Notes under the pieces: generated by a model | Told to the model about the DNA's origin: nothing | Seen by the model: only the letters and a program-made list of their open reading frames with translations | Database searches by the model: none | Shown: positions 33,861-45,168 of the stretch, piece after piece | Layout of the letters: every line of letters begins with the position of its first letter | How positions within the stretch are numbered: position 1 is the stretch's first letter | Position numbers and translations under genes: made by a program | DNA from: Amyloporia xantha | Taxonomy: Eukaryota; Basidiomycota; Agaricomycetes; Polyporales; Adustoporiaceae | Assembly (NCBI GenBank): GCA_036971615.1 | Contig: JAYKKR010000025.1 | Coordinates: 372,001-436,000 of the forward strand | DNA length: 64,000 bases | Reading direction: 5' to 3'

Positions 33861-36800
33861 AGAAAATGACTCGGACTCAGACTTCAACCCAGGCTCTTTT
33901 GATGATAAGCCTCCAAAGAAGTCGGCAGGCAAAGCAAGATCTCGCGCTGCATTTCGTCCGAAAGCGGGAAAGAGAAGAAAGGACATGATCGAGGACGCGG
34001 GTTACGCGCCACATGAAAGTGGTAGTATGTATACATGGTATTTGACTGGACATTTTGTAACTAATGATATTATGCGTAATTTTATCTACCTAGAAGTCAG
34101 ACGTGTAGCTGCCTCCAGATCGCAGCATAACCCCCTGCAGGAGTACTTCAGTAAGCATTAAATTGTATGATAACCTCCATACAGCTGTAAATCCCTGTAT
34201 AGAGGAACTCGGGCTACAGTCAGCATCTGAAGATGAGCAGGAAGCTGACAACGAGGAGGAATCGGACGACGAAATCCGGAGCAATGAAGACCCAGACCAG
34301 GAAGAAGAAGAACCCATGGCACTGAAGACACTAACTGCTCTCATCAAACCGTCGTCTCCCACAATGGCTGGTAAACAAGGTGGTGGTATTGCAGACGGCC
34401 ACGTTATCACATCTACTACAGGTGAGACTCCCAGACACACGAGCAACATTGTTGACCAACAACCTCTGCCTCTACAGAGTCAGAAACCGAACCGGAGACA
34501 GATATAGAAGTTCAACCACCTTCTGTCTCGGCTTCTCCCTCATTGAAACGCAAGTCATCAGCACCTGGCACCACAACTGATGCTCCTCACTCAAAGAAGG
34601 CCAAGCTTGAGAAACCAGATGAGTCCGTCACGGAGTCGGAATCAGAACTGGATGTTGCCTCAGCGCCTCCAGTAAGGTCTATGCCTGCATGTTCTGTTCG
34701 GCCCAGAGGTGAGCCTGATTCTCCCCTGTATGGCTTATGCGTGTGATAACATTCGTATGACCAACTGAAACTCGCGACATAAGTCACTCCAGATTCTGGA
34801 TCAGAAACAGAGTCGGACCCTGAAGCCGAAGAGCTAGCTAACCAGGTAAGTGCCGTCATTACACGTTGCCGCGTCCAGCACTCAAACTTTATTTGTTACT
34901 CGACCTCTGGAATCAAATTGCTCTCAGCACTTGCAACCGCTCCCGGCCTTTCCCCTGAAACCTAACCAGCCGATTTTGGGCCCTTTAATCCTTGACCACT
35001 CACACAGTGTTTCTGGCCGCATCAACACATTTCTTAGAGAATATCAGCGTGACGGCATCAAATTCTTTTGGGAGAGATACAAGAAAGAGCAAGGTGGGAT
35101 ATTAGGTGACGATATGGGACTGGTGAGTGTCGTATTCTGGCCAGGATAATACAGTCGGTGAAATTACAAACCTACCGTGCGTCTATAGGGTGAGATCATT
35201 GATTACTTTCAGGAGAGATCTATATTCATTCTATCACAGGTAAAACGATCCAGGTGATCTCCTTCCTCTCTGCAATCATGCAGAAACATGGCGATAAGCG
35301 CGACCTTAATCGTCGGCGGAAACATGTCTCAGCCTTACAAGATGTGAGTCCAGAGTGGAAGGAGTTGCGCACCCTCCCACCGGCCAATAAGACATGGCCA
35401 ACCTGCCTTATCATCGCTCCAAGTTCTGTGGTTGGTAATTGGGCGCGTGAATTTGAGACAGTGAGCATCCCGAATGGTATGGTAATGAAGCAACGAGCTG
35501 ACTGAGTAGCGCAGTGGGGATATTTTGAAGTTGGCATGTATACCGGCCTTCCAAAGGAACGGATCGGAGTTCTCAATGACTTCAAGATGGGGAGGCTCGA
35601 TGTAGGTGAGTCGCTTTAACGCCGCGAGTAACAATTGGCATTGGTCACTGATATATTACTTAGTGCTCACATCGTTTGAAACTGCGCGAAAGGATATTGC
35701 GCTCATAGACGACCTTCCTTGGTCGTGTATCATTGTGGATGAAGTCCATCGGGTGAAGAATTCACGTTCTGGGCTCGCATTAGCGTTCAATCAATTTGCC
35801 TGTACAACTCGGTTTGGACTTACGGGAACAGGTAGGATACAGACATGTCTTCTTGAATCTAACAAAATGACAATGATTTCTAGCCATACAAAACGATCTC
35901 ATGGAATTTTGGACAATCTTAGATTGGACAAATCCAGAAAGTGTTGGCACAAAACGTCAATGGGATGGTTACGTCTCGAGACCATTGATGACAGGACAAA
36001 GCAAATCAGCGACACATGAGCAACGGACGCGGGCCATGGTGATCATTCCAGGGTTTCCTCATAATCACGAGCGTAACTGACAGCCTACGTAGCATGTAGC
36101 TCAAATTCTTACAGAAAAGCTGTTACCGAAATTCTTCCTCAGGAGGTCAGTGACCTTGTATTCCGATCATTTGTCGTTTCTGACGTGAGTTTCACACTTG
36201 AACAGAACGAAGCAGATCATCAAAGAACAGGTCAGTTTCATCATCATTTCCTTGTCTACATAAGGTATACTTACCCTGCATCAATAGCTACCTGAGAAGG
36301 ATGATCATGTGGTCTTTTGTCCGATGACGCCGAAGCAAATTGAGGTGTATAAGCGGATCTTGGCGATCGAGTCCGTTCAAAATATGATTCGAAAAGATGA
36401 ACAATGTGACTGCGGTTCAGGAAAGAAGTCAGTCCTGTCTCTTGATCAGCGGTCTGATACCGATTGATCTTTATGTCACATTTGAGACCGATTTGCTGAC
36501 AATCGAAACAGACGTAATAAATGCTGCTATCCGTTCAATAAAGGAGACCTGTTCAAATATCTGACAACGCTGATCAAAATATCGAACCATTTGGCCTTGA
36601 TCTTACCCTGCAAGCTTCTTCCTTGTATCTCTTTCGTACCCTTCTGATCCCATGTTGCTTTGATATTGACTTTTAGCCCCTTCTGATACAGCAGACCAGG
36701 TACCATTTAACCCGTCTCAGTATATGTTATTTCTGATAGCCGTTACCCTGGTGCAGACGGCGCGACATAGAGAACTATCCAGAGTGGCATTCGGGAATGA

Positions 36801-38708
36801 GTCGATTCCTAAATATGGTCCTGCGATGTTGGTTCCTAGATTTTGTGGAAAGTGGATGGTATGTCGTTGTATGTTATTTTGTCTTGTACTTGTAACAGAG
36901 ATCATTCTTATAGGTGCTGGAGGGCCTGTTGAACGACTGGCGGAAAGACCCATCTAACAAAGTCCTCATTTTCACGAAGTCGGTGAAACTGTTAGAAATG
37001 CTCGAATTCCATCTTAGATCACGAAGTTAGTACCCCCTTGCTTCTCAACGCAAATTGCATTTCTAGAAAGACCAGTAGCTGACGTGATTATTTTGACCCA
37101 GACCTTGGATTTGTCAAACTCGATGGGTCAACTAAGCCCCAAGATCGTATGTCGTTTCCATAATTTCTTTACAGGTCAGGGGTTGACATATACTGCGACA
37201 TAGGTATGCCCCTGATTGACAAGTTTCATGAGGATAAGGAGATCGTTGTCTTTTTGATCTCTACATTAGCCGGTGGGACAGGGCTCAATTTGACAGGGGC
37301 GAATAAAGTAGTCATTTTTGGCAAGTCTGCATGTGCTCCTGGTCGTGTTACGCGATATACTCATGCTGATCACAGATCCGAACTGGAGTGAGTTTATTTT
37401 CATGAGCGTGGCTCAACGTATTCTTTATATCGCTTACGCGCTTTTGCAGATCCGGCGCACGACTTGCAGGCAATAGACCGTGCTTATCGCTTCGGTCAAA
37501 CGCGCGATGTTTCAGTATTCCGGCTGCTGGCTGCGGGGTCGATCGAAGAGTTGATCTATGCTCGTCAAGTCTATAAGCAGCAGCAGATGCAAGTAGGGTA
37601 CAGCGCCAGTTTCCAGACTAGGTATATTCACTGTCTGTCCATAGACTGTCATGTCCAGTCATGCTGATTCTTATGTCAAGATATTTCGAAGGAGTTCAAG
37701 GCGAGAAAAGTAAACAGGGTGAGCTATTTGGGATCAAGAACATCTTCTCTTTGAAAGAAGATACCCTAGCAACCAAGCAGGCCGTAAGTCCCAACACTGG
37801 CTTGATTCTGAAGACCAAAGTCCGCGAGCAGCTCATTGACGTGCGAATTAGGTGGAGCGTGCGATTCTTTCTGACTTCAACTGGGCGCTCGCCAATTTGG
37901 ATGCAAAGAAAAGAAAAATGAATGGTAAACTGGGGCAAGAAGCAGAAATTACACATAACAAAGATATCGTGCGTTTTTACATGTGTCGACGGGAGAGTAC
38001 TTACAGAGGTAGACACCAGGGCAATTTAAATGGACTCGATTCTTTGCTCTTCGACGATCGTCAGTGCTCCCATTGCATCATCGTGTATTTGTCTAGCTGA
38101 CTCCTTGTCAAGGTATACCGGAGGTTCAAGACAAGAGCGACAGCATCCAGAAAATTCTAAACGACGTCGGCGTGCAGTATACCCACCGCAATGAGGATCT
38201 CATCGCCGAAAGTGCCATCGAGGGTCGGAAGTTTCAGAAGACTCTGGAAGTACGCATTTTTCATCCTGTTCAGGCTTGGGATCGTTTATCTAATGGTTGA
38301 ATCTAGGTATCAAAGAAAGAAAGAAAGGAGAGAAAAAATAAGGCCAAGAATGTTTCTGAAGGGACCGGGGCGCTGGGCGAGCAATGGCCGCCTGTCCGAC
38401 GTCATCACAAGCCGAAACCAACTGCAGAAGAGAGGTGAGCCATGCGGTCAGTTCGCAATATACCTGTTGAACTTGCGGTATAGATTGAGATCCAGACAAA
38501 TGTCAATGATCGAACTTGGCCATATCAGCAGTACCGAACAGCTGCATGTGTTCTTGGAGCAAAAATTGTGAGTGCTTATACCTGACGTCGGACCATCTGT
38601 GCTTTGATTAATTGACGTGATGTATCCAGCATGAAATGGTCAATCGAGAGGCAGCAGCAATTCGTTGCCGAGCTGGATGCTCATCATGCTGCAAGAAACA
38701 GCGTTTAG
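33861..38708 (+). CDS. SNF2-family DNA-dependent ATPase, ERCC6L2-like
   Basis: A nuclear Rad26/CSB-related translocase linked to DNA repair and replication stress. The acidic and basic N-terminal exon ([21 protein letters not shown]) starts at an acceptor at about 33860, so a first exon further upstream is missing from my model. Motifs in order: [16 protein letters not shown] (Walker A, split by an intron), [24 protein letters not shown] (DEAH-type box), FGLTGTAIQND, then [35 protein letters not shown] cysteine cluster, [39 protein letters not shown] and [18 protein letters not shown] complete the ATPase. [20 protein letters not shown] and [18 protein letters not shown] are hallmarks of ERCC6L2 rather than CSB. 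One intron (37321-37375) is GC-AG (G|GCAAGT...CACAG). The gene ends in TAG at 38706-38708. Confidence 0.85.
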
Positions 38709-38918
38709 TCAAGATGAACAATGCGTCAAATGTATCATTAATGCATTGTCTTCCTGATGCCAGCACCTTGACGAAGTATCGGTTAACTTAAATATCTAAC
38801 TTATCTCACCCTTGTATGTACTTAGTGACTCTCGAATGTAATGTTTCATGTCTGCGTTCTGCATGGCTGAGTTCGTAAGCTGCCTAGATCTTATTCTGGC
38901 CATACAACGTGGTCTAAC

Positions 38919-40948
38919 CTAGTAGGGACCATCGAAGGGTTCGCCTCCCCACTGCCCCATACCCATGCCCATGCCCATACCATTCATTCCAGGAGGAAGC
39001 ATGTTGCCTCCCATCCCCATCCCATTCATACCCATCATGCCTTCCGCCATACCAGGATCCCACATCCCTCCAGCCGGATCGACAAACTGACCTTCCCCGT
39101 TCCCCATCCACCCCATCCCCATCGCACCAGGCTGCATCTGCGGCATCTGACCTCCATCAAATCCGCCAAAGCCTGGATTCCCTGGAGAAAATCCCAGCCC
39201 AGCCTGCTGCCCGAGCCTGAGTCCCATAGAATTCATGCCAGGCATACCGCCCATGTTCATCCCATTCATCCCACCCATGTTGACGTTCATGCCCATATCC
39301 GGCCAGCCCATCATACTCATGTCGTTTTGGGCCATATTGCCCATGGCCATGACAGGCTGCATCATCATTCTTTGTGGGTTATTGAATCCGCCGCGTCCGG
39401 CATGTAAGGAGTTGCCGCCATGTCCTTGCATAGGCATGTTCATCGGCATGGGCAACTGTGATGACCCCGACGGGTTGGCGTTGCCCAAACCAGCGTTGAT
39501 GTTAGCCGACCCACCCCGGACTGGTGATTTCGGACGTAGCGCATCGATCTCTGTACAGAAGTGCCCTTGTCAACAGTAAGGCCTCAGTGAATAAGGCTGG
39601 TACATACCTGGTGTCATCGGCACCACAGGCTTCCCTCCGTTCGAAAGCTCTTTTATCCCAGTTTCCCACGTCTCCCTATTCCACGGTGTAGCGCTCCCTT
39701 GAGGTTCTGCTGTACCGTCCGCATCGACCGCCATGCCGTCCTCGATACGTTCCTCCTCACCCTCGGCAAGGGCCGCCACCCACCCCCGCCGCAGCGTGCG
39801 GGCACGCCCGAAGATCTCTAGCCTGCGCAAACCGAGACAAAAGTTCTCAATCAGGGTATACATCTCAGGCGGTTTCAAAGTGGGGTCCGAGGCATCGCCT
39901 TCCCAAATCATCACGTCCGTGTCTACATCGAAAATCAGTGTGTGAGAAGTGTTACTACTACCTACACATACCGACGTTACAGTGAACAAACCAACTATCT
40001 GTCGAACGCCGCACTGTACCGCGGATGCCCATCAGACAGTGCTGCTTAGTCCGTGTGAGTAACGAGGTCGTCGGCGGATCTGTCTGGGAGATGCTACATC
40101 AGACATACCACAACTCCTCATGCAGTCGCATAAACTAGAACGCACCCCGGGACCACGGTTGCCTGTGTGGTTCGTCTTTACCCATACAATGTCTTCACAG
40201 CGTCTAAAACCCCACTTCGCCATGACCTCCCTGCCGCGTTCCAAGCCTTCGCCGGCACCGCTGCCCACCCACATCAGCACGTAGGAAGGATCAGCGGCGA
40301 GCGCAGGTATCGGTAAGTCTTGGAGATCTTCCCACGTGAAAGAATATGAGAAGGGCGGGTCTATCAGGATGACATCGAATTTGGATGGATGTAGAGTTGA
40401 GAGCTGGGAGAAGGGGAGATATGTCGGTGGAAGAGCGTGAGCGGCAACGGAGGCTTTCTTGAGAGCCAACAGTCGCTGTTGCTTCGGATATCTGTGGTGG
40501 AAAAATACTGCGTGAGCGGCTTCGAGGATGGTGTATGTACGATGAGAACATACTCTTCGAAACGATGCTCAGGATCCGCTCCGAGCACCCAATTCTGTGG
40601 CCATTCTCCACCATCCACATATCGCTGGGAGTAGTCATTCCGAATTGTCTCTTCTTCCGGAACATAGTTATTGTAACGTGTCACGCGTGCACGCTTCGCG
40701 GGTGGTAAATCTGGACGGTGTGGTCTAGGCTTCGGAGGTAAGAGGGGAGAGGACGGTGGTGAAGGCGGCGGAGACAGTGGTGGCGAGGGGATCAAGGGCA
40801 ATTTAAGGAGACCGTATGGAGGGGATGGTAGAGATCTGAGTTGACGGCGATGGTATTTCTGCGTTGCACGGACGCGGGATACGAGGGCTGAGTGGGCAGC
40901 CAACAACTCGTTGGCTGAGGCAATACATTCGCAAGCGCTGACACTCAT
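38919..40948 (-). CDS. MT-A70 family protein, METTL14/Kar4 type
   Basis: This is the METTL14-side partner in the mRNA N6-adenosine methyltransferase complex (Kar4 in yeast), acting in the nucleus. The N-terminal helix is [20 protein letters not shown], followed by a Pro/Ser-rich linker. The conserved core reads [37 protein letters not shown] (across an intron), [77 protein letters not shown], and [19 protein letters not shown]. The catalytic-loop position is DPPF, where animal METTL14 has EPPL and METTL3 has DPPW. The C-terminal third (39488-38919) is a Met/Gly/Asn/Pro-rich low-complexity tail ([14 protein letters not shown]). The start ATG is 40948-40946 and the stop TAG is 38921-38919. It is divergent from NOC2. 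Confidence 0.85.
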
Positions 40949-41382
40949 GACGCACTCACTCTTCTCACTAGATTAAAACCCGTTTCAAAGTAGACGCGGT
41001 ATGAATAGCAATACAGGCTTGGTGGTGTAGTACGGAGGGCACTGCGTCCGTGCGTCCTAGAGCGCGCCTGGGTGGGCGTGTACTCGGACAATCGCTCGAG
41101 ACTCCGCAAACAGGATTGAGTGTATACCGTAGCCCCAAACACAGACACAGATAGCTAGAGCAGGTTTATGGGGATCGAGGACTGCACCGAGGAGAGGTCA
41201 AGTCGAAACTGCCGGGAGTCTGCAGACGCGTGCCGCTGCCTTCAATATGAGATCACGTGCAGATCTCATAGTCGATCTCATTTTACGCTTGCCAAGTTTT
41301 GGAGGACCTTCACGGACCTCCAGGGTTAATCAACTATTTCATTACTTTCAGCTCATCACGCCTACCTCCAGGGACCGCACGA
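40949..41382. promoter_or_regulatory. Shared upstream region of METTL14-like gene and NOC2
   Basis: The 434 bp between divergent start codons must contain both promoters and 5' UTRs. An ACGCGT box is at 41226-41231. No clear TATA box was seen on either side. Confidence 0.5.
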
Positions 41383-44112
41383 ATGGGGAAGAAAACCGCA
41401 AAATCTACACGCAAATTTGCCGCGAGTGGACAACTCAAGAAGACCATTCAGGCGCGGCGGAAACAGCGAGACATCAGGAAGAAGGCAGAGAGGAGGAAGA
41501 GCGGCAAAGGGAAGGGAAAGGCGGTAGAGGAGGATGCTGAAGATGACGAGGAGATGGATGTAGAGGAGGGGTCTAAAAAGTGAGCTCCCACTTGTGCTCA
41601 GCAGCGTCGAACATGCTGACGACATCTCAGATTCAAGGGCATGTCGGTGGATGATTTTCTCGGCGGAGCCTTCATGGAAAATGATGATGAAGATGATGAG
41701 GTATTCTATATTTTTCCGATTGTACATGAACGTCCCTTGACCCTTGTAGGAGTCACCTGGTGGACTGGACGAAGAGGGCACGGAGGGCGAAGAGGATGCA
41801 GATGAAGATGACGACAACCAGTCATTTGCCTCTGTTGACGACCTAGACGGTAAGGTTTGAATTCATCCACGTGGAGACAAGCCTAACGTGTATCTGGCAG
41901 ACGAAGGAGAAAATCATATGATGGAATTGTCGAAGCTAGCCGAAAAGGATCCCGAGTTCTACAAGTACCTACAAGAAAATGATCGCGAGCTACTCGATTT
42001 CGATGCTCAGGGTGCCGGTGACGATGAGGAGGACGAAGAAGATGTTGATACGATGCAGGAGGACAAAACCCCTTCACTAACAAAAGCGATTCTGCAGAAA
42101 TGGCAGAAGGCTATTCTAGAGGTGAGCGTTGATTGTATCTGCTTCTTATGAGTAGACGTGACTGATATGCTTTGGTCTTGTCTCTACAGCAAAGGTCTTT
42201 ACGAGCTTTACGAAAATTATTAATCGCGTTCCGTTCAGCGGCACATATGAACGAGGAAGATCAGGTCCTTGCATGGACAATAGACAGCTCCTCTGGTACG
42301 TCACCCGCGAAACAGAAATTTCATCTCGCTCACAGAACCTTGTGCATTCAGTGTATAACAAACTCATTACCACTGCTTTGAAGTATACTCCCGTGGTCCT
42401 TGAACACCACTGCCCCCACAAGACAACATCATCTGGAAAACTGTACGCTTTCTATCGGTCCATTTACCTCACTCGTCCTCACTTACTACCTGCCCAATAG
42501 CAAGGCACCAGCCCAGACTCCCAAGTGGAAAACTTTGCAGAAACTGACTCTATCGTACTTCCACAATATCATGCATCTTCTTTCACAGCTAACGGATACC
42601 GAAATGCAACGTCTCGCTATCACGGAGAGCGCCAAGCTCGTGCCGTACATCGTGGGGAGCCGGAAAGCTGTCAAAGTGTATCTCAAAGTGCGTCTATGTC
42701 GCCTCGCCTTATTCCGACGGGCTTCGACTCATGAAGTTTGGCGAGTGCTGACGATTTGGGGTGCTTGCAGACATGTCTGGATCTATGGTCTAGTGCGGAA
42801 GACGGTGTGCGTATTGGCGCTTTCCTCGCCATCCGACGACTCGCATCGGCAACGGACGAGTCGATTATGGATATGGTATTGAAGGTACGCTTTGTGAAGC
42901 TTGTGTAGGTCGCTGTAAAACTGATGGTCTCTATCAGAGTACGTATCTCACGCTTGTTCGCTCATGCAAATCGACGAGCCCCCACACACTACCCTCAATC
43001 AATCTCATGAAGAACTCTGCGTCGGAGATATACTGCATGGACCACGCAGCAGCATATCAGCATGCTTTCGGCTACATTCGCCAGCTTGCGATTCACCTGC
43101 GGAACAGCATGAAAGTAAAAAGCAAGGTAGATCCTAGCCTGTCTTTGCGCGTTCTGAAATAGTGAACTATCCCTTGTGTAGGAAGCGTACAAGCAAGTTT
43201 ACAACTGGCAATACGTCCACTGCATTGACTTCTGGGCGCTCGTGTTGGCGAGAGCATGCGACAAGCAAGCTTTGGCTGATAGGAACGGTGAGGAAAGTGA
43301 ACTCAAGCCTCTCATGTATCCTTTAGTGCAGGTCTCCCTTGGAGCAATGAAGTAAGGTAGCAATGCTGGCGTCTCATCACTGTCGCTTATGCTCCGCTTG
43401 CATATTTCCAGGCTGATCCACAACGCACGTTCATATCCCTTCCATTTCCACATTGTCCGCTCGCTACTGCACTTGACCCAGCATACTCATACGTACGTGC
43501 CTCTTGCGCCATACATCCTGCCTGTCATCACGTCGACACTGTCCGCCGCCTCAAAGCCGAAGGCATCTACGTTGCGCCAATTCGACTTCGACACGAACAT
43601 CCGCGCCCCACAGCAATATCTCAAGACGCGTGTCTACAACGAGGGACTCGCAGAGGAGGCCGCGTATCTCGTTGCCGAGTACCTTGCCAGTACACCCGTG
43701 CAGGGCAGCATTGCGTTTCCGGAGGTCGTCGTTCCCATCGTCATGGTGCTGAAGAAGGCCATCAAGGCGGGCAAGTCATCCTCTTGGAAGGCAAAGGAGG
43801 TCGGCATAGTGAAGGGGCTGGTCGAGCGGATTGAAGACAGCGCCAAATGGTCGGAACAGAAAAGAAAGGGCGTGACCTTCGCTCCCGGTCGTATGACAGA
43901 AGTCGACGCATGGGAAAGGAACTTCAAGGTTGACGACACGCCGTTGGGCAAGTACGTGAAGGTACAAAGAAAGACACGGGAGAAGCGGCGGAAGCTTGTC
44001 GAGAAGGTGAGTTTTGTTGACAACACAGCTTCCAGGTGACTTGTGAATGATTACTAAAAATGCGCATTCGTGGCAGGCAAGGGAAGGTGAGGGTGAAATC
44101 CTGGAGGATTAA
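41383..44112 (+). CDS. NOC2: Nucleolar complex protein 2 (60S ribosome assembly)
   Basis: Noc2 pairs with Noc1 and then Noc3 to escort pre-60S particles from nucleolus to nucleoplasm. The N-terminus MGKKTAKSTRKFAASGQLKK is strongly basic and is followed by KAERRKSGKGKGKAVEEDAE and long acidic runs. MSVDDFLGGAFMENDDEDDE and HMMELSKLAEKDPEFYKYLQ are hallmark Noc2 segments. The helical-repeat body follows: LTLSYFHNIMHLLSQLTDTE, HAAAYQHAFGYIRQLAIHLR, VYNWQYVHCIDFWALVLARA, and YPFHFHIVRSLLHLTQHTHT. The C-terminal region contains FDTNIRAPQQYLKTRVYNEG and KRKGVTFAPGRMTEVDAWER. The last small exon reads AREGEGEILED with TAA at 44110-44112. At least ten short introns are present. The ATG at 41383 was chosen because the frame upstream lacks family similarity. 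Confidence 0.92.
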
Positions 44113-44784
44113 CCAGCTTCTGGAAATCGATCGGCGGTCAGTACTTGCGCTCTCCGCCATCGAGACCTGTTGGATTCGGAGCAATGAACGGGAAATACGC
44201 TCGCATAATGTATCCCAACGCTTCTGCTTCCTCGCTCGGAGAAATCTCTCCTGACAGACATGTGATCTAAGCTATTTCTGAGACATGCGGAGCGACAGGT
44301 CGGGTACGGTGTGCCTTTAGCGAATGTCGGATCTTGAGCTGTAGGAACCCTTTATGGCAGATAGAGCTCGCATGGAATGCCACTTTGCTGAATGTGGAAG
44401 ATCTATCCTTATGAGCTCATAGGCGTGTGGGACATTACTGACATCAGAATCTACTTCTCCCGCGAAGCATCACCACTGTAGGTTCAATCTATACAGACCT
44501 TGCAGGTCCGGCAAATAGTTTGCCTGAACGATGAGACCATGCAGTAAGCTCTGTTCGGTTAGGAAATATTTGGGTATCGGTAGAGTAAGAATGTCACACG
44601 CGCTCACACGAGAAGTATGAGACCACAGCTCTCTCGACTTCGGAGCCCAACTGTCGTCCCAAAGCGCTGACGGTAATGCATTGCTCCGGAACAACCCTCA
44701 GCATATCCACTGTTAAGACAATGCAGATAATCAGTCCTGCGTTCGCGGCCTGGTTTATGTGGTCTTACCGATGACAAAGTTTCT
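44113..44784. other. Convergent 3' region between NOC2 and the Cbp6-like gene
   Basis: About 670 bp between two gene ends. A 74-codon minus-strand frame at 44470-44694 has no recognisable domain; I take the stretch as 3' UTR and spacer. Confidence 0.4.
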
Positions 44785-45168
44785 TCACCAAATATTGAAG
44801 AATATCTTCCACCATGGTCGGCCAATGCCTTTCGCGCTCTTCTCGAAACCTTCTACAAGTCGGGTATAATGGTACGGCATGGACGCTGGTCTCAGAGTTT
44901 TATCTGACAGCGGGTACTAGAGGATGATGCACGACTCAGGATAACTATCGCTTAAGAAATACAGACAACGTCATACCTTTTTTTGAAACTGATTCTCTTG
45001 TAGCGCGTGTGTTGCCCTGACGGCTTGAGGAGTTAGACGGGGATGATCCGCGAGCGATTCCAAGAAGTTTTTCAGCTGAAGATTGGGCCGAAACGGATCC
45101 ACTGGCCAAGTTGCAGCAATACCATGTAGGCGACCACTCAGTTTACTAGCTACTATTGTAGAGGACAT
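44785..45168 (-). CDS. Mitochondrial complex III assembly factor, Cbp6/UQCC2 type
   Basis: A small mitochondrial protein that, in yeast, acts with Cbp3 in cytochrome b synthesis and assembly of the bc1 complex. There are two exons, 45168-44977 (64 codons, MSSTIVASKLSGRLHG to QENQFQKK) and 44916-44785 (YPLSDKTLRPASMPYHYTRL to RPWWKIFFNIW), giving 107 residues. The segment WPVDPFRPNLQLKNFL and the YPLSDK...PYHYTRL block match the fungal family often labelled mitochondrial nucleoid factor 1. The family is known to be short, so the gene appears full length. It converges on NOC2. The intron donor GTATGA and acceptor CTCTAG are regular. Confidence 0.8.

Noticed and set aside
41362..41817. 151-codon minus-strand frame rich in Ser
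   Set aside because: Antisense shadow of the acidic, GAG/GAT-rich NOC2 N-terminus.
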